Below are positions 16,998 to 25,066 of a stretch of DNA of 64,000 nucleotides, in pieces. Under the pieces are notes generated by a model, which was given only the letters and a program-made list of their open reading frames with translations, ran no database searches and had not been told where the DNA came from. Each line of letters begins with the position of its first letter. Position 1 is the stretch's first letter. Origin of the DNA: Desulfovibrio desulfuricans (GTDB lineage: Bacteria; Desulfobacterota; Desulfovibrionia; Desulfovibrionales; Desulfovibrionaceae); the NCBI RefSeq assembly GCF_024460775.1, contig NZ_JANFYZ010000001.1:310001-374000 (forward strand). Direction: 5' to 3'. The translations under genes and the position numbers were made by a program.

Positions 16998-17320
16998 GTC
17001 GCAATCCCCCGGAATTTTATTGGTGATTTCGGCCTGATTTTCCCTTTCCACTTCCTTACCTTCGTAACGCACCTGTGCATAAATGTCTTTGGATGTTTTG
17101 GCTTGAGGGCGAGAAAAGGAGGCAGCACGAGAGGGCCGGGCTGGGGCTTATCCAGAAGACCGCCTCTTATGGCTGGCGGCACTGAGGCATTGACCGAATA
17201 TCACATATATGCCAGTTTTTATGGCAACATTAACTGGATTTTTGCAACGCTAACCGAGTCCGCTCGCATCACGCTGATGCATAAGCCTGCGCATGTTCCC
17301 AACAAATCCAAGGAGTTCGT
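16998..17320. other. Intergenic region, divergent promoters
   Basis: About 320 bases between the divergent exported-protein gene (minus) and lemA (plus). It must hold both promoters. I see an AAGGAG ribosome site just before lemA but no clear promoter hexamers, operator or RNA gene. A weak TGCCA/TGGCA hairpin lies near 17210-17226. Confidence 0.5.
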
Positions 17321-17884
17321 ATGAGCACCGGCATCTTGATCGCCATAGGGGGCGCTGTGGTTGTGTTCGCGGTCATTGTAGCCCTTTACAATGCCCTGGT
17401 GCGCGGCAAAAACATGGTGGACGAAGCCTGGAGCAGCATTGATGTGCAGCTCAAGCGGCGGCACGATCTGGTGCCCAATCTGGTCAGCGCCGTCAGGCAG
17501 TATGCCAGCCACGAAAAGAGCCTGTTTGAAGAGGTGAGCGCGGCGCGTGCCCGCAGCCTCTCCGTGCAGGGCGATGTTGCGGCCCAGGCCAAAGCGGAGA
17601 ATCTGCTTTCCGGCGCGCTGGGCAAGCTTTTTGCCATTGCGGAGGCCTACCCGGAGCTTAAGGCCAGCGAAAACTATCGCCAGTTGCAGCAAAGCCTCGC
17701 CACGCTGGAGGACGAAATCCAGATGGCCCGCCGCTATTACAACGGTGCAGCAAGGGAACAGAACGACCGCGTTCGCCAGTTCCCCGGCAATCTGGTTGCC
17801 GGATTTTTCCACTTTGCCCCTGTGGCGTATTTTGAACTTGATTCATCAGCAGAACGGGCAGTTCCTAATGTTGGTGCACAATAA
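17321..17884 (+). CDS. lemA: LemA family protein
   Basis: 187 residues with an N-terminal membrane segment (ILIAIGGAVVVFAVIVALYNALV) and the LemA core. The diagnostic stretches are VDEAWSSIDVQLKRRHDLVPNL and YPELKASENYRQLQQSLATLEDEI. LemA proteins are coiled, membrane-anchored proteins of unclear function that are often encoded beside DUF2207 membrane proteins, as here. The ribosome site AAGGAG is five bases before the ATG. The C-terminus overlaps the next small membrane-protein gene by 17 bases. Confidence 0.93.
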   Translation: MSTGILIAIGGAVVVFAVIVALYNALVRGKNMVDEAWSSIDVQLKRRHDLVPNLVSAVRQYASHEKSLFEEVSAARARSLSVQGDVAAQAKAENLLSGALGKLFAIAEAYPELKASENYRQLQQSLATLEDEIQMARRYYNGAAREQNDRVRQFPGNLVAGFFHFAPVAYFELDSSAERAVPNVGAQ

Positions 17885-18164
17885 CAGGCAAGACGGGCTG
17901 GGCCGCCGCTTGTGGCGGCATGCCCTGTACTTCATGGCTGCTGCCCTGATGGCGGCCTTGCAGCTTTGGGTCTCAGGCGTGCTTATAATGGCGCGGCGGT
18001 CAGACACATTGCTTGGCTGCAACCTTGCCGCAGGGCTCATCTGGCTGTGGTATGCGCGGCGGTGCTATATACGCGGCAATTTCGCGCGGATGGCTCTGGC
18101 CTTCATGGGCCTGCTCGGCTCTGTGGGGCTTGCTGCCCTGAGCCTGCCTGACATACTTTTTTAA
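17868..18164 (+). CDS. Small membrane protein
   Basis: A 98-residue protein from ATG 17868, overlapping the end of lemA in another frame. It shows three hydrophobic stretches (YFMAAALMAALQLWVSGVLIM, LGCNLAAGLIWLWYA and MALAFMGLLGSVGLAAL) and a charged N-terminus, so it should be an inner-membrane protein. No family recognised. Its position between lemA and the DUF2207 gene suggests it belongs to the same membrane complex or operon. The start could lie elsewhere in the open frame, which extends well upstream inside lemA. Confidence 0.65.
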   Translation: MLVHNNRQDGLGRRLWRHALYFMAAALMAALQLWVSGVLIMARRSDTLLGCNLAAGLIWLWYARRCYIRGNFARMALAFMGLLGSVGLAALSLPDILF

Positions 18165-18218
18165 CCACCGCCTGAGCCCAGACATCCCACCACAAGCAGC
18201 TTGCGCAAGGATGAAACC

Positions 18219-20285
18219 ATGCACACGCCCAATGCCAGCAGTTGGTTTACACGCCGCATTGCACTGACCGTATGCGCCCTGCTGCTCTGCATCCATGCCA
18301 TGTGCCTTGCTGCCTACGCGCAGGAACGCATAGAGAGCTTTGCCTCTACCGTCACAATCCATCAGGACGGCAGTATGCATGTGCGCGAAGCAATTGTTGT
18401 GCAGGCGGAAGGCAATCAGATTAAAAAAGGCATATATCGCGAACTCCCTCTGCTCTATTCCGGCCCGGCGAACTACAGCGGCACGGTTCCTTTCGCCGTT
18501 ACATCCGCAAGCCTTGACGGCGTGCCCCTTAACCCGGTCGAAACCGAAGTCAGGGGCGACTACATACGGGTGCTCATGCGCGGCAAGGAGCCGCTCTCCA
18601 CGGGGCAGCACCGCTTTGTGCTTGAATACGACACTTCCCTGCATCTGCGTTTTTATGAATCCAATGGGGAACTCAACTGGAACGCCACTGGCGTGTGGGG
18701 CTTCCCTATCCTTGACGCTTCATGCCGCGTTATACTGCCCAAGGGCGTAGCCGTGGAGCAAACCGCCGCGTGGGCCGGGCTACCTGGCTCCAGAAATTCC
18801 GACCACATCACCATTGGCAGACCGCAAACCAACGAAGCATCCTTTACCCTTGCCAGCACCCTTGAGCCTGACACGCAGCTTACGGTGGCTGTGGCCTTTG
18901 ACAGGCAGAGCATTGCCGACCCTGTGCTTCCGCTTGCATTGCAGCAACAAAGGGAGGACGAAGCCCTGGAGCTGGCCCGGCAGGAAGAGGAGCGTGTCAT
19001 CAGGGAGCGGGGCCTGCTCTTTGAAGTCCTGTATGATAATCCCTTGCTGCCCGCGCAGTGTCTGGCTTTTTGCGCTGTTTTTCTTTACTATTTTCTGCTT
19101 TGGCAACGCCTTGGCATTGACCCGCCCAAGGGTGCCATATTCCCCCGCTATTACCCACCCAAAGCCGTTCAGTGGAGCAAAAAATCTGCTGCTGAGGCCA
19201 CGCCGCAAGTGCTTTCGCCGCTGGCGGTGGAGTTCTTATACAAGTCGGCCCGCATCTCTGGCCGGGGGCTTGCCGCCACGTTTCTGGCTCTGGCGTTCAA
19301 GGGGCTGTGCCGCATAAGCAAGGCGGACGCCAAAACCTATGCGCTGGAGCTGCCCGCCGCATCAAACGGACGCACAGAGGGGCTTACCGCAGAAGAACAG
19401 ACCGTGTACCGCGAGCTTGTGCACAGTACTGGCAAGGGTGAAAAACTCTTGCTGCGCCCCAAAAATGAAGATGTCCGCAGTATTTTCAACGCTGCCAGGG
19501 CAAACCTTAAGCAAAACTTTAAGGGTGCATGGCAGCTGAACACCTGGGTTGCAGTGCTTGGCTGGTTTTTGGTGCTGCCGCTGGCTTTTGCGGCGAGCTT
19601 TTGGGAAGTTGACCCTTCGGTGCTTACCCCGGATAGCTCGCAACTGCCGCTGATTCTTCTGTTGCTCGCAGTTTGCATGGCTTTTTGCGCAGCACTGGCG
19701 CTCCCCCTGCTGCTGGTGCGGCAGCAGGCAAAATCCCTGCTGGCAACTCTGGGGCTTATGGCTTTGCCACTGGCCGGGATAGCTGCGGTTGGTCTTCAGT
19801 TTTATTTTTACGATCTTGGGTGGCTGCTTCTTCTGCTCATGATTATCACATCCATTGTGTTCACAGCCGTCATCAAGGCTCCAAGCCCCGCAGCCCGCGC
19901 TGTACTGGACGAAATTGAAGGCCTTGCCATATACATGCGCACGGCGGAACTGCCACGCATGGAGCAGGTTAGCGCGCAGGATGAAAAACCCGAAAACACG
20001 CCCGAGGTTTTTCGCCGTCTGCTGCCCTATGCACTGGTGCTGGGGCTGGAAAAAACGTGGTGCAACAGGTTTGCCGAGCAGCTCCAGGCGGCAGCGCTGG
20101 AAGACTCCGGCGTTGATGTCGCCCTTGTGCACGGGCATGACGGCTGGAGCGACTTTTCCAATGGTTTTGGCAGCGCTGTAAGCGCCTCCTCCGCGTCTGC
20201 CGAATCTTCATCCGCCAGCGGTTTCAGCTCCGGCGGTGGCGGCTCGGGCAGCGGATCTGGCGGGGGTGGAGGCGGCGGACTGTGA
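18219..20285 (+). CDS. DUF2207 membrane protein
   Basis: About 688 residues. It has a signal peptide or first membrane helix (IALTVCALLLCIHAMCLAAYA), then an extracytoplasmic beta-rich domain with the family's opening pattern (RIESFASTVTIHQDGSMHVREAI) and KKGIYRELPL. A membrane helix follows near residue 290, then a cytoplasmic portion, more helices (LVLPLAFAASFWEV, LGLMALPLAGIAAVG), and a Ser/Gly-rich tail ending GSGSGGGGGGGL. The ATG at 18219 follows AAGGAT; the frame also opens 18 bases earlier. DUF2207 and LemA are a common gene pair. The biochemical role is unknown. Confidence 0.88.
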   Translation: MHTPNASSWFTRRIALTVCALLLCIHAMCLAAYAQERIESFASTVTIHQDGSMHVREAIVVQAEGNQIKKGIYRELPLLYSGPANYSGTVPFAVTSASLDGVPLNPVETEVRGDYIRVLMRGKEPLSTGQHRFVLEYDTSLHLRFYESNGELNWNATGVWGFPILDASCRVILPKGVAVEQTAAWAGLPGSRNSDHITIGRPQTNEASFTLASTLEPDTQLTVAVAFDRQSIADPVLPLALQQQREDEALELARQEEERVIRERGLLFEVLYDNPLLPAQCLAFCAVFLYYFLLWQRLGIDPPKGAIFPRYYPPKAVQWSKKSAAEATPQVLSPLAVEFLYKSARISGRGLAATFLALAFKGLCRISKADAKTYALELPAASNGRTEGLTAEEQTVYRELVHSTGKGEKLLLRPKNEDVRSIFNAARANLKQNFKGAWQLNTWVAVLGWFLVLPLAFAASFWEVDPSVLTPDSSQLPLILLLLAVCMAFCAALALPLLLVRQQAKSLLATLGLMALPLAGIAAVGLQFYFYDLGWLLLLLMIITSIVFTAVIKAPSPAARAVLDEIEGLAIYMRTAELPRMEQVSAQDEKPENTPEVFRRLLPYALVLGLEKTWCNRFAEQLQAAALEDSGVDVALVHGHDGWSDFSNGFGSAVSASSASAESSSASGFSSGGGGSGSGSGGGGGGGL

Positions 20286-20352
20286 ACTACAAAACGACTC
20301 AGGGATTACGTACTTTCGTGACGAGCAAGCAATAGCAAAAGGACTATTTTTC

Positions 20353-21003
20353 ATGTTATTTAATGTAATCGATTTGAACATCTGGAAAAGAAAATCTTAT
20401 TATCAGCATTACGTCCATACTGTTCGCTGCACTTACAGCATCACAGTAAATATAGAAATTGATTCACTTGTAAAAGAATTGAATCTTCGTGGAATTAAGG
20501 CATACCCTGCACAAATATACATACTTTCACGCGCAGTTAATAAATTTCAAGAATTCAGAATGGCTATAAATACTCATGGCGAACTTGGCTACTGGGAATC
20601 AACAAGCCCAAGTTACACGATTTTAAACAAAAAAACTGAAACTTTCAGCAGTATATTCACGCTATTTGATAGTAATTTCAGCAAATTTTATGACAACTGC
20701 ATTCACGACATGGAAAAATACGGCAACTCTGATACGCTTTTTCCTCAAAACAACATGCCTGAAAATTTGTTCACGGTTTCATCCTTTCCCTGGCAGAGCT
20801 TCACCGGCTTCAATCTGAATGTTTACGGCGAGGGAACATACCTCCCTCCCATTTTTACAATTGGACGCTATCTGGAACAAAACGGAAAGACACACATGCC
20901 GCTTTCCATTCAAGTGCATCACGCAGTGTGCGACGGCTATCATGTGGGAAAATTCATAGATGCCGTTCAAGGCCTGGCCCAGAACTTCAGCAATTGGCTG
21001 TGA
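20353..21003 (+). CDS. cat: Chloramphenicol acetyltransferase
   Basis: 216 residues, the usual size for a classical (type A) CAT. The N-terminus FNVIDLNIWKRKSYYQHY is typical, PWQSFTGFNLN holds the Ser that stabilises the transition state, and VHHAVCDGYHVG carries the catalytic His (about residues 189-190). CAT trimers transfer acetyl from acetyl-CoA to chloramphenicol. An AAAAGGA ribosome site precedes the ATG. The gene is visibly more AT-rich than its neighbours and uses many AAA, TTT and ATA codons, which points to horizontal acquisition. I see no leader-peptide attenuator and no flanking insertion sequence. Confidence 0.93.
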   Translation: MLFNVIDLNIWKRKSYYQHYVHTVRCTYSITVNIEIDSLVKELNLRGIKAYPAQIYILSRAVNKFQEFRMAINTHGELGYWESTSPSYTILNKKTETFSSIFTLFDSNFSKFYDNCIHDMEKYGNSDTLFPQNNMPENLFTVSSFPWQSFTGFNLNVYGEGTYLPPIFTIGRYLEQNGKTHMPLSIQVHHAVCDGYHVGKFIDAVQGLAQNFSNWL

Positions 21004-21087
21004 CCTGTTTGATCGACCTGGCATTTCCTCCTTGACCATTTTTTATTTATCTATATATTAACAAAAAATGCCAATAAAGTATCGTTT

Positions 21088-21429
21088 ATGAGTAAATCGT
21101 CAGCTTCCACAGCCGCCCTGCCGCCCAAGGTTCTGGCAAAACTTGAGGATCTGGGCCGCAGAATCAAACTGGCGCGAAAGCGCCGGGGTCTGACCCTGCA
21201 CGAAATGGCCAAGCTCATGATGGTTTCTGTTGGCTCCCTGCAAAGGCTGGAGAGCGGCACACCGGGAACAAGCCTTGGCACCCTTGTGACTGCCCTGCTC
21301 ACCCTCGGGCTTGAAGACGACCTGGACAACGTGGCCGCCATGGAAACGGACATGATCGGCCTTGCCCACGAACGCAGGCGGCTTGAAGGAAAAACGGACG
21401 GCAAGGACAAAATTTCCTACGACTTTTAA
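21088..21429 (+). CDS. hipB: HipB-like HTH antitoxin
   Basis: 113 residues with a Cro/C1-type helix-turn-helix at about residues 20-55 (LGRRIKLARKRRGLTLHEM followed by MVSVGSLQRLESG). The gene starts 12 bases upstream of the HipA-like gene and is the expected antitoxin and autorepressor of the pair. The N-terminal extension before the HTH (SKSSASTAALPPKVLAKLE) is short and polar. It would bind its own promoter in 21004-21087, where I see no clear palindrome by eye. Confidence 0.85.
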   Translation: MSKSSASTAALPPKVLAKLEDLGRRIKLARKRRGLTLHEMAKLMMVSVGSLQRLESGTPGTSLGTLVTALLTLGLEDDLDNVAAMETDMIGLAHERRRLEGKTDGKDKISYDF

Positions 21430-21441
21430 GGGAGCCATCTC

Positions 21442-22731
21442 ATGACAACCCGCGTGGCGTATGTGCATATGCACCTTGAAGGCAGCTTTGTTGTTGCCGG
21501 ACGCCTGCGCTATGTTCAGGATGGCCGGTTCAGCCAGTGCTTCTTTGAATATTCCAACCGCTATCTGGAGCGGCCTGACGCGGTTGCCGTTGACCCTGTT
21601 GCGCTGCCCCTGCAACGGGAACACACCTACGAAGGCCCGCTGGGCGGCGCGCTCTTTAACGGGCTGCGCGATGCCTGCCCTGACGACTGGGGCCGTCACG
21701 TTCTTGATATAGCCGCCGAAGCCGCAGGCTCCCACCTTGGCGAATTTGACTACATGCTCTATGCCGGGCCAGACAGAATCGGCGCGCTCGGTTTCAGCAG
21801 CGCGCCCGATGCCGCCCCATTTACCGATGTGCCGCCCTGGGCGCAGAGCCTCCCCGGCGCAGAACTTGACCTCCAGGGCATGCTGCTGGCTACGGACAAC
21901 GTGGAGCAGGCGGACGATCTCAACCCGCAGTACAGACGCTTTTTTGTGCGCGGTTCTTCCATTGGCGGCGCAAGGCCCAAGGCCTCGTTTGAGCAGGACG
22001 GCAAATTCTGGGTTGCAAAATTCAGCAAGGAGCGTGAAGCTTGGCCCACTTGCCGCATAGAGCATGCCAATATGCTCCTCGCGGCAAAGTGCGGCATCAA
22101 TGTGCCGGAAACGGATCGGATTACGGTTCTGGGCAACCGCGATATCCTTCTGGTTGAGCGTTTTGACCGCCAGATTCGCAGCGGCGCCCTGCACCGCCTG
22201 CCCTTTGTTTCGGCCATGACCCTCATTGGCGCCGCAGGGCCGGAAGCGCATGCTGCCTACGCCGACATCGTCACAGCCATGCGGCGGGATTTTTACAGCG
22301 CCGAGGCCACGCGCAGCGATATCCGCGAGCTGTACCAGCGCATGGTCTTCAATGCCCTGTGCAACAACTCCGACGACCATTTGCGCAATCATGGTTTTCT
22401 GCATCTGGCTGATCAGAATGGCCGATCCGGCTGGCGGCTCTCTCCGGCGTATGACGTGGTGCCGCAGCCTGTGATGGACGAGGCCCCACGGGCCTTGCAC
22501 CTGAGCGTGGGGCCGGATGGCCGCAGCTCCGCCATGAGCAACGTGCTGGCCGCGGCACGGCACTTTGGCCTTGCCCCCGATGAAGCACAGATGATTGTTG
22601 AAGAAATCAGGGGGACAATCCGCCAGAACTGGGAAAGTCTGCTCCTGAGCACAGGGGTGCCGCAGCGTAACCTTGCCGATCTGCGCAACTGCTACGCCCT
22701 CGCCCTGCTGCCGGATACAGCAACGCCATAA
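21442..22731 (+). CDS. hipA: HipA-like serine/threonine kinase toxin
   Basis: 429 residues, normal HipA length. Visible motifs are the P-loop-like SSIGGARPKASF, the VAKF Lys block, the catalytic loop NNSDDHLRNHGFL and the metal-binding LSPAYDVVP. In E. coli HipA phosphorylates glutamyl-tRNA synthetase and induces growth arrest; the target here is unknown. It is preceded by an AAGGGAG ribosome site and lies directly after the HTH gene. All catalytic residues I can check are present, so it is probably an active toxin. Confidence 0.9.
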   Translation: MTTRVAYVHMHLEGSFVVAGRLRYVQDGRFSQCFFEYSNRYLERPDAVAVDPVALPLQREHTYEGPLGGALFNGLRDACPDDWGRHVLDIAAEAAGSHLGEFDYMLYAGPDRIGALGFSSAPDAAPFTDVPPWAQSLPGAELDLQGMLLATDNVEQADDLNPQYRRFFVRGSSIGGARPKASFEQDGKFWVAKFSKEREAWPTCRIEHANMLLAAKCGINVPETDRITVLGNRDILLVERFDRQIRSGALHRLPFVSAMTLIGAAGPEAHAAYADIVTAMRRDFYSAEATRSDIRELYQRMVFNALCNNSDDHLRNHGFLHLADQNGRSGWRLSPAYDVVPQPVMDEAPRALHLSVGPDGRSSAMSNVLAAARHFGLAPDEAQMIVEEIRGTIRQNWESLLLSTGVPQRNLADLRNCYALALLPDTATP

Positions 22732-22774
22732 CACAGCATTGGAATAAAAATGAGCGGGCTGGTAAAGGCTTACA

Positions 22775-23716
22775 TTAACAATAGACGCTCATGGCTTTTC
22801 TGAAATATTCTTTCATGCTTTCCCTGATGCATTCAGGGGCGAGCACTTCTGCATCGCAGCCAAGGCTGGCAACAAAACTGTGCCCCTGATCATTGTCAGT
22901 TAATGGAATACGGGCCAGCCACGTATTTTCATTCTCCTGCTCAAGCGCCGCATCTCCAAACAGTTCCACAATTGTCTCTCTGGCCCTTGCAGATATCCGT
23001 ATTATTCCATCCATGCATTCTGCATCGTCAAAATTTCGAACAATAAAATCTTCTGTAGCAACAGTGCGCGGAGAGAACGATTCCTTGCACAGTTTTGTTT
23101 CAGCCATACGTGAAACTTTAAAAAGGCGCATGCCCTCACGCATCAGGCAATATCCCCCAAGATACCAGCTCCTTCTTTTAAGAATCAGTTTGTATGGTTC
23201 TACACGGCGGGCGCTCCGCTGGCCTTTACGGTCATTATAATCAAACTCCAACAGCCTATTATCCTTCAAGGCCTGCTGAATTTTCACGAGCGCTGCCATA
23301 CCAGCATGATTGTTGCTCCAGGGAGTCAAATCAATTGATACCTGCCCTGCCTGCAATTCAATTGCCTTGCGCTCTGCCTCAGGAACAAGCCCTTTGATTT
23401 TTGCAATTGCTCCTGCCACCTCGGCACTTGAATAAGACGTGCGAATACTGCCCAGCCCCATCAGGATCATGGTCACATCCTGCGACGTGAAGAAACGCTT
23501 TTCCGCCTTGTAACTTTCAAGAATGCCAATTCCCCCTTTTGCACCAGGGTACGTGACCACGGGCAAACCCGCCTGATTTATTGTATCAACATCGCGATAG
23601 ATGGTTCGCACAGATACTTCAAACGTCTGGGCAAGTTCTGAGGCGCTTACTTTTTTCTTTGCCAGCAAAATCATCACAATGGACAAAAGGCGGTCAATTT
23701 TCACTCTGGCCTCCAT
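22775..23716 (-). CDS. WYL-domain transcriptional regulator (YafY/DeoR type)
   Basis: 313 residues from ATG 23716. The N-terminal winged HTH is KIDRLLSIVMILLAKKKVSASELAQ followed by EVSVRTIYRDVDTI, and a WYL ligand-sensing domain is centred on RRSWYLGGYCLMREGMRLFKVSRM. This architecture is common in regulators of neighbouring genes. The frame is open further upstream, but the palindrome CATGACA-N6-TGTCATG at 23731-23750 lies in that extension and fits an operator, so I favour the internal start. It is divergent from the SnoaL-like and nitroreductase genes, which it probably controls. Confidence 0.87.
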   Translation of the reverse strand: MEARVKIDRLLSIVMILLAKKKVSASELAQTFEVSVRTIYRDVDTINQAGLPVVTYPGAKGGIGILESYKAEKRFFTSQDVTMILMGLGSIRTSYSSAEVAGAIAKIKGLVPEAERKAIELQAGQVSIDLTPWSNNHAGMAALVKIQQALKDNRLLEFDYNDRKGQRSARRVEPYKLILKRRSWYLGGYCLMREGMRLFKVSRMAETKLCKESFSPRTVATEDFIVRNFDDAECMDGIIRISARARETIVELFGDAALEQENENTWLARIPLTDNDQGHSFVASLGCDAEVLAPECIRESMKEYFRKAMSVYC

Positions 23717-23730
23717 CAGGCGCTCAAAAA

Positions 23731-23750
23731 CATGACATAATGTTGTCATG
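23731..23750. promoter_or_regulatory. Palindromic operator, likely for the WYL regulator
   Basis: Seven-base perfect arms CATGACA and TGTCATG separated by six bases, in the divergent promoter between the WYL regulator and the SnoaL-like gene. The right arm contains a possible -35 (TTGTCA at 23743) with CATAAA 16 bases later, so binding here could block transcription of the plus-strand genes. Binding by the WYL protein is inference from position and symmetry. Confidence 0.6.
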
Positions 23751-23795
23751 TTTACTCTGCTAGACATAAATTTCAACAAAATAATGGAGGTTGCC

Positions 23796-24134
23796 ATGAG
23801 CACCAACATGCCAGAGGCTGTGGAAATATTTATGGAAACAATGAACACTGCCGAAACTGAAAAACTGGACAGTTGCCTTGCAAGCGAGGCTGTGCTCTTT
23901 GACCCGGGCGAAAACAATGAAATCAGCGGAATAAATGCCATCAAGGCCTTTGTTGCAGATTCAAAGGAAAAATTTGATCTTTGCACAACTGTTATTGATG
24001 CAATTTCTACTGCTGAGAGCACAAAAGTCATAACGTTGACAAAAGGCAATTTTCCAGGGAGCCCGCAAAAATTTTCTTATGAATTCATTGTCAAACACGG
24101 ATTGATACAAAGTATCAACATCCTGCCAGCATAG
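23796..24134 (+). CDS. SnoaL/NTF2-like small protein
   Basis: 112 residues from ATG 23796, five bases after a strong GGAGG. The sequence (EAVEIFMETMNTAETEKLDSCL, then ASEAVLFDPGENNEISG and KAFVADSKEKF) fits the cone-shaped SnoaL/NTF2 fold, which binds small ligands or catalyses simple chemistry. No catalytic residue can be assigned. It lies between the WYL operator and the ferredoxin-nitroreductase gene, 20 bases before the latter, so the two are probably co-transcribed. Confidence 0.75.
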   Translation: MSTNMPEAVEIFMETMNTAETEKLDSCLASEAVLFDPGENNEISGINAIKAFVADSKEKFDLCTTVIDAISTAESTKVITLTKGNFPGSPQKFSYEFIVKHGLIQSINILPA

Positions 24135-24154
24135 CTGCAGCAAAGGGCATAATC

Positions 24155-24982
24155 ATGAAGCAGATACATTTTACAGTTGATCCACAAAAGTGCGTCCAGT
24201 GCAATGCATGCATAACCGACTGTCCTCGCCATATAATTTCCATCTCCGACGGTTTGCCGTGGGTTTCGCCCATACTGGAAGCAAACTGCCTTGAATGTCA
24301 GCATTGCCTGGCCGTATGCCCTACAGGGGCAGTAAGTATTTTCGGCCTCAAGGCAGAGAACAGCATAGAACTGAGCGCAGAAAAAATACCATCTGCCAGC
24401 CAGATGCACACGCTGTTGCGGGGACGGCGCAGTGTTCGCCAGTACAGTATGGAAAATGTGCCAACCGGAATGATTGATGATCTTCTCGCCACGCTGGCAA
24501 ATACACCAACAGGCTGTAATGATCGCACCTTGAGTTTTGCTGTGGTGGATGATCACAACGTAATGCAAAAACTACGCATCAGGGTGATTGAATCAATTGA
24601 GAACAAAATAGAATGCAATGAGTTGATGCCAGATTTTTTATCAGCGGCTGTGGCAGCCTATCGGCAACAGGGAGTAGATGAAATATTTAGGGGTGCGCCG
24701 CACTTGCTTGTTGTCTCTGCGGCAGAGACCGCAAGTACACCCCTGCAAGATATTTCTCTGGCTCTGGCATATTTTGAATTGCTCGCCCAATGCAGCGGAT
24801 TGGGTACAACATGGTGCGGATTCTTGAAATTTGCAGTTGATGCAGCTCCAGAATTGCGTCCCATTCTCGGTCTGGATCCTGAAACACCTTTTTATGCAAT
24901 GCTTTTTGGGTATCCGGCTGTTCGCTACCACCGCACGGTGCAACGCGACAATGCCGCGAAAATCAGGCACGTTTCCTTGTAG
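24155..24982 (+). CDS. Ferredoxin-nitroreductase fusion protein
   Basis: 275 residues. The first 65 hold two 4Fe-4S ferredoxin motifs (CVQCNACITDCP and CLECQHCLAVCP). The rest is a nitroreductase-family FMN domain beginning at RGRRSVRQYSMENV, with the FMN-contacting NTPTGCNDR and a late GLGTTWCGFLKFA. Such proteins reduce unidentified substrates with electrons from ferredoxin in anaerobes. It is the last gene of the WYL-linked operon and is followed by a bidirectional terminator. Confidence 0.9.
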   Translation: MKQIHFTVDPQKCVQCNACITDCPRHIISISDGLPWVSPILEANCLECQHCLAVCPTGAVSIFGLKAENSIELSAEKIPSASQMHTLLRGRRSVRQYSMENVPTGMIDDLLATLANTPTGCNDRTLSFAVVDDHNVMQKLRIRVIESIENKIECNELMPDFLSAAVAAYRQQGVDEIFRGAPHLLVVSAAETASTPLQDISLALAYFELLAQCSGLGTTWCGFLKFAVDAAPELRPILGLDPETPFYAMLFGYPAVRYHRTVQRDNAAKIRHVSL

Positions 24983-24996
24983 GGCAGCAAAAAACA

Positions 24997-25037
24997 AAAG
25001 TCAGTGCGACCGTTGTGGTCAGCACTGACTTTGCTTT
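24997..25037. terminator. Bidirectional intrinsic terminator
   Basis: A long stem (24997-25011 with 25017-25032, one bulged A) between the convergent nitroreductase gene and nuoN. On the plus strand it is followed by TTTGCTTTTC, and on the minus strand by TGTTTTTTG, so it can stop transcripts from both sides. Confidence 0.85.
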
Positions 25038-25066
25038 TCTGCACTGTTGCGTGCTTGTCTGTCAGC

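Noticed and set aside
24077-24568. A 163-codon minus-strand frame
   Set aside because: Antisense to the ferredoxin domain, where the Cys motifs are on the plus strand.
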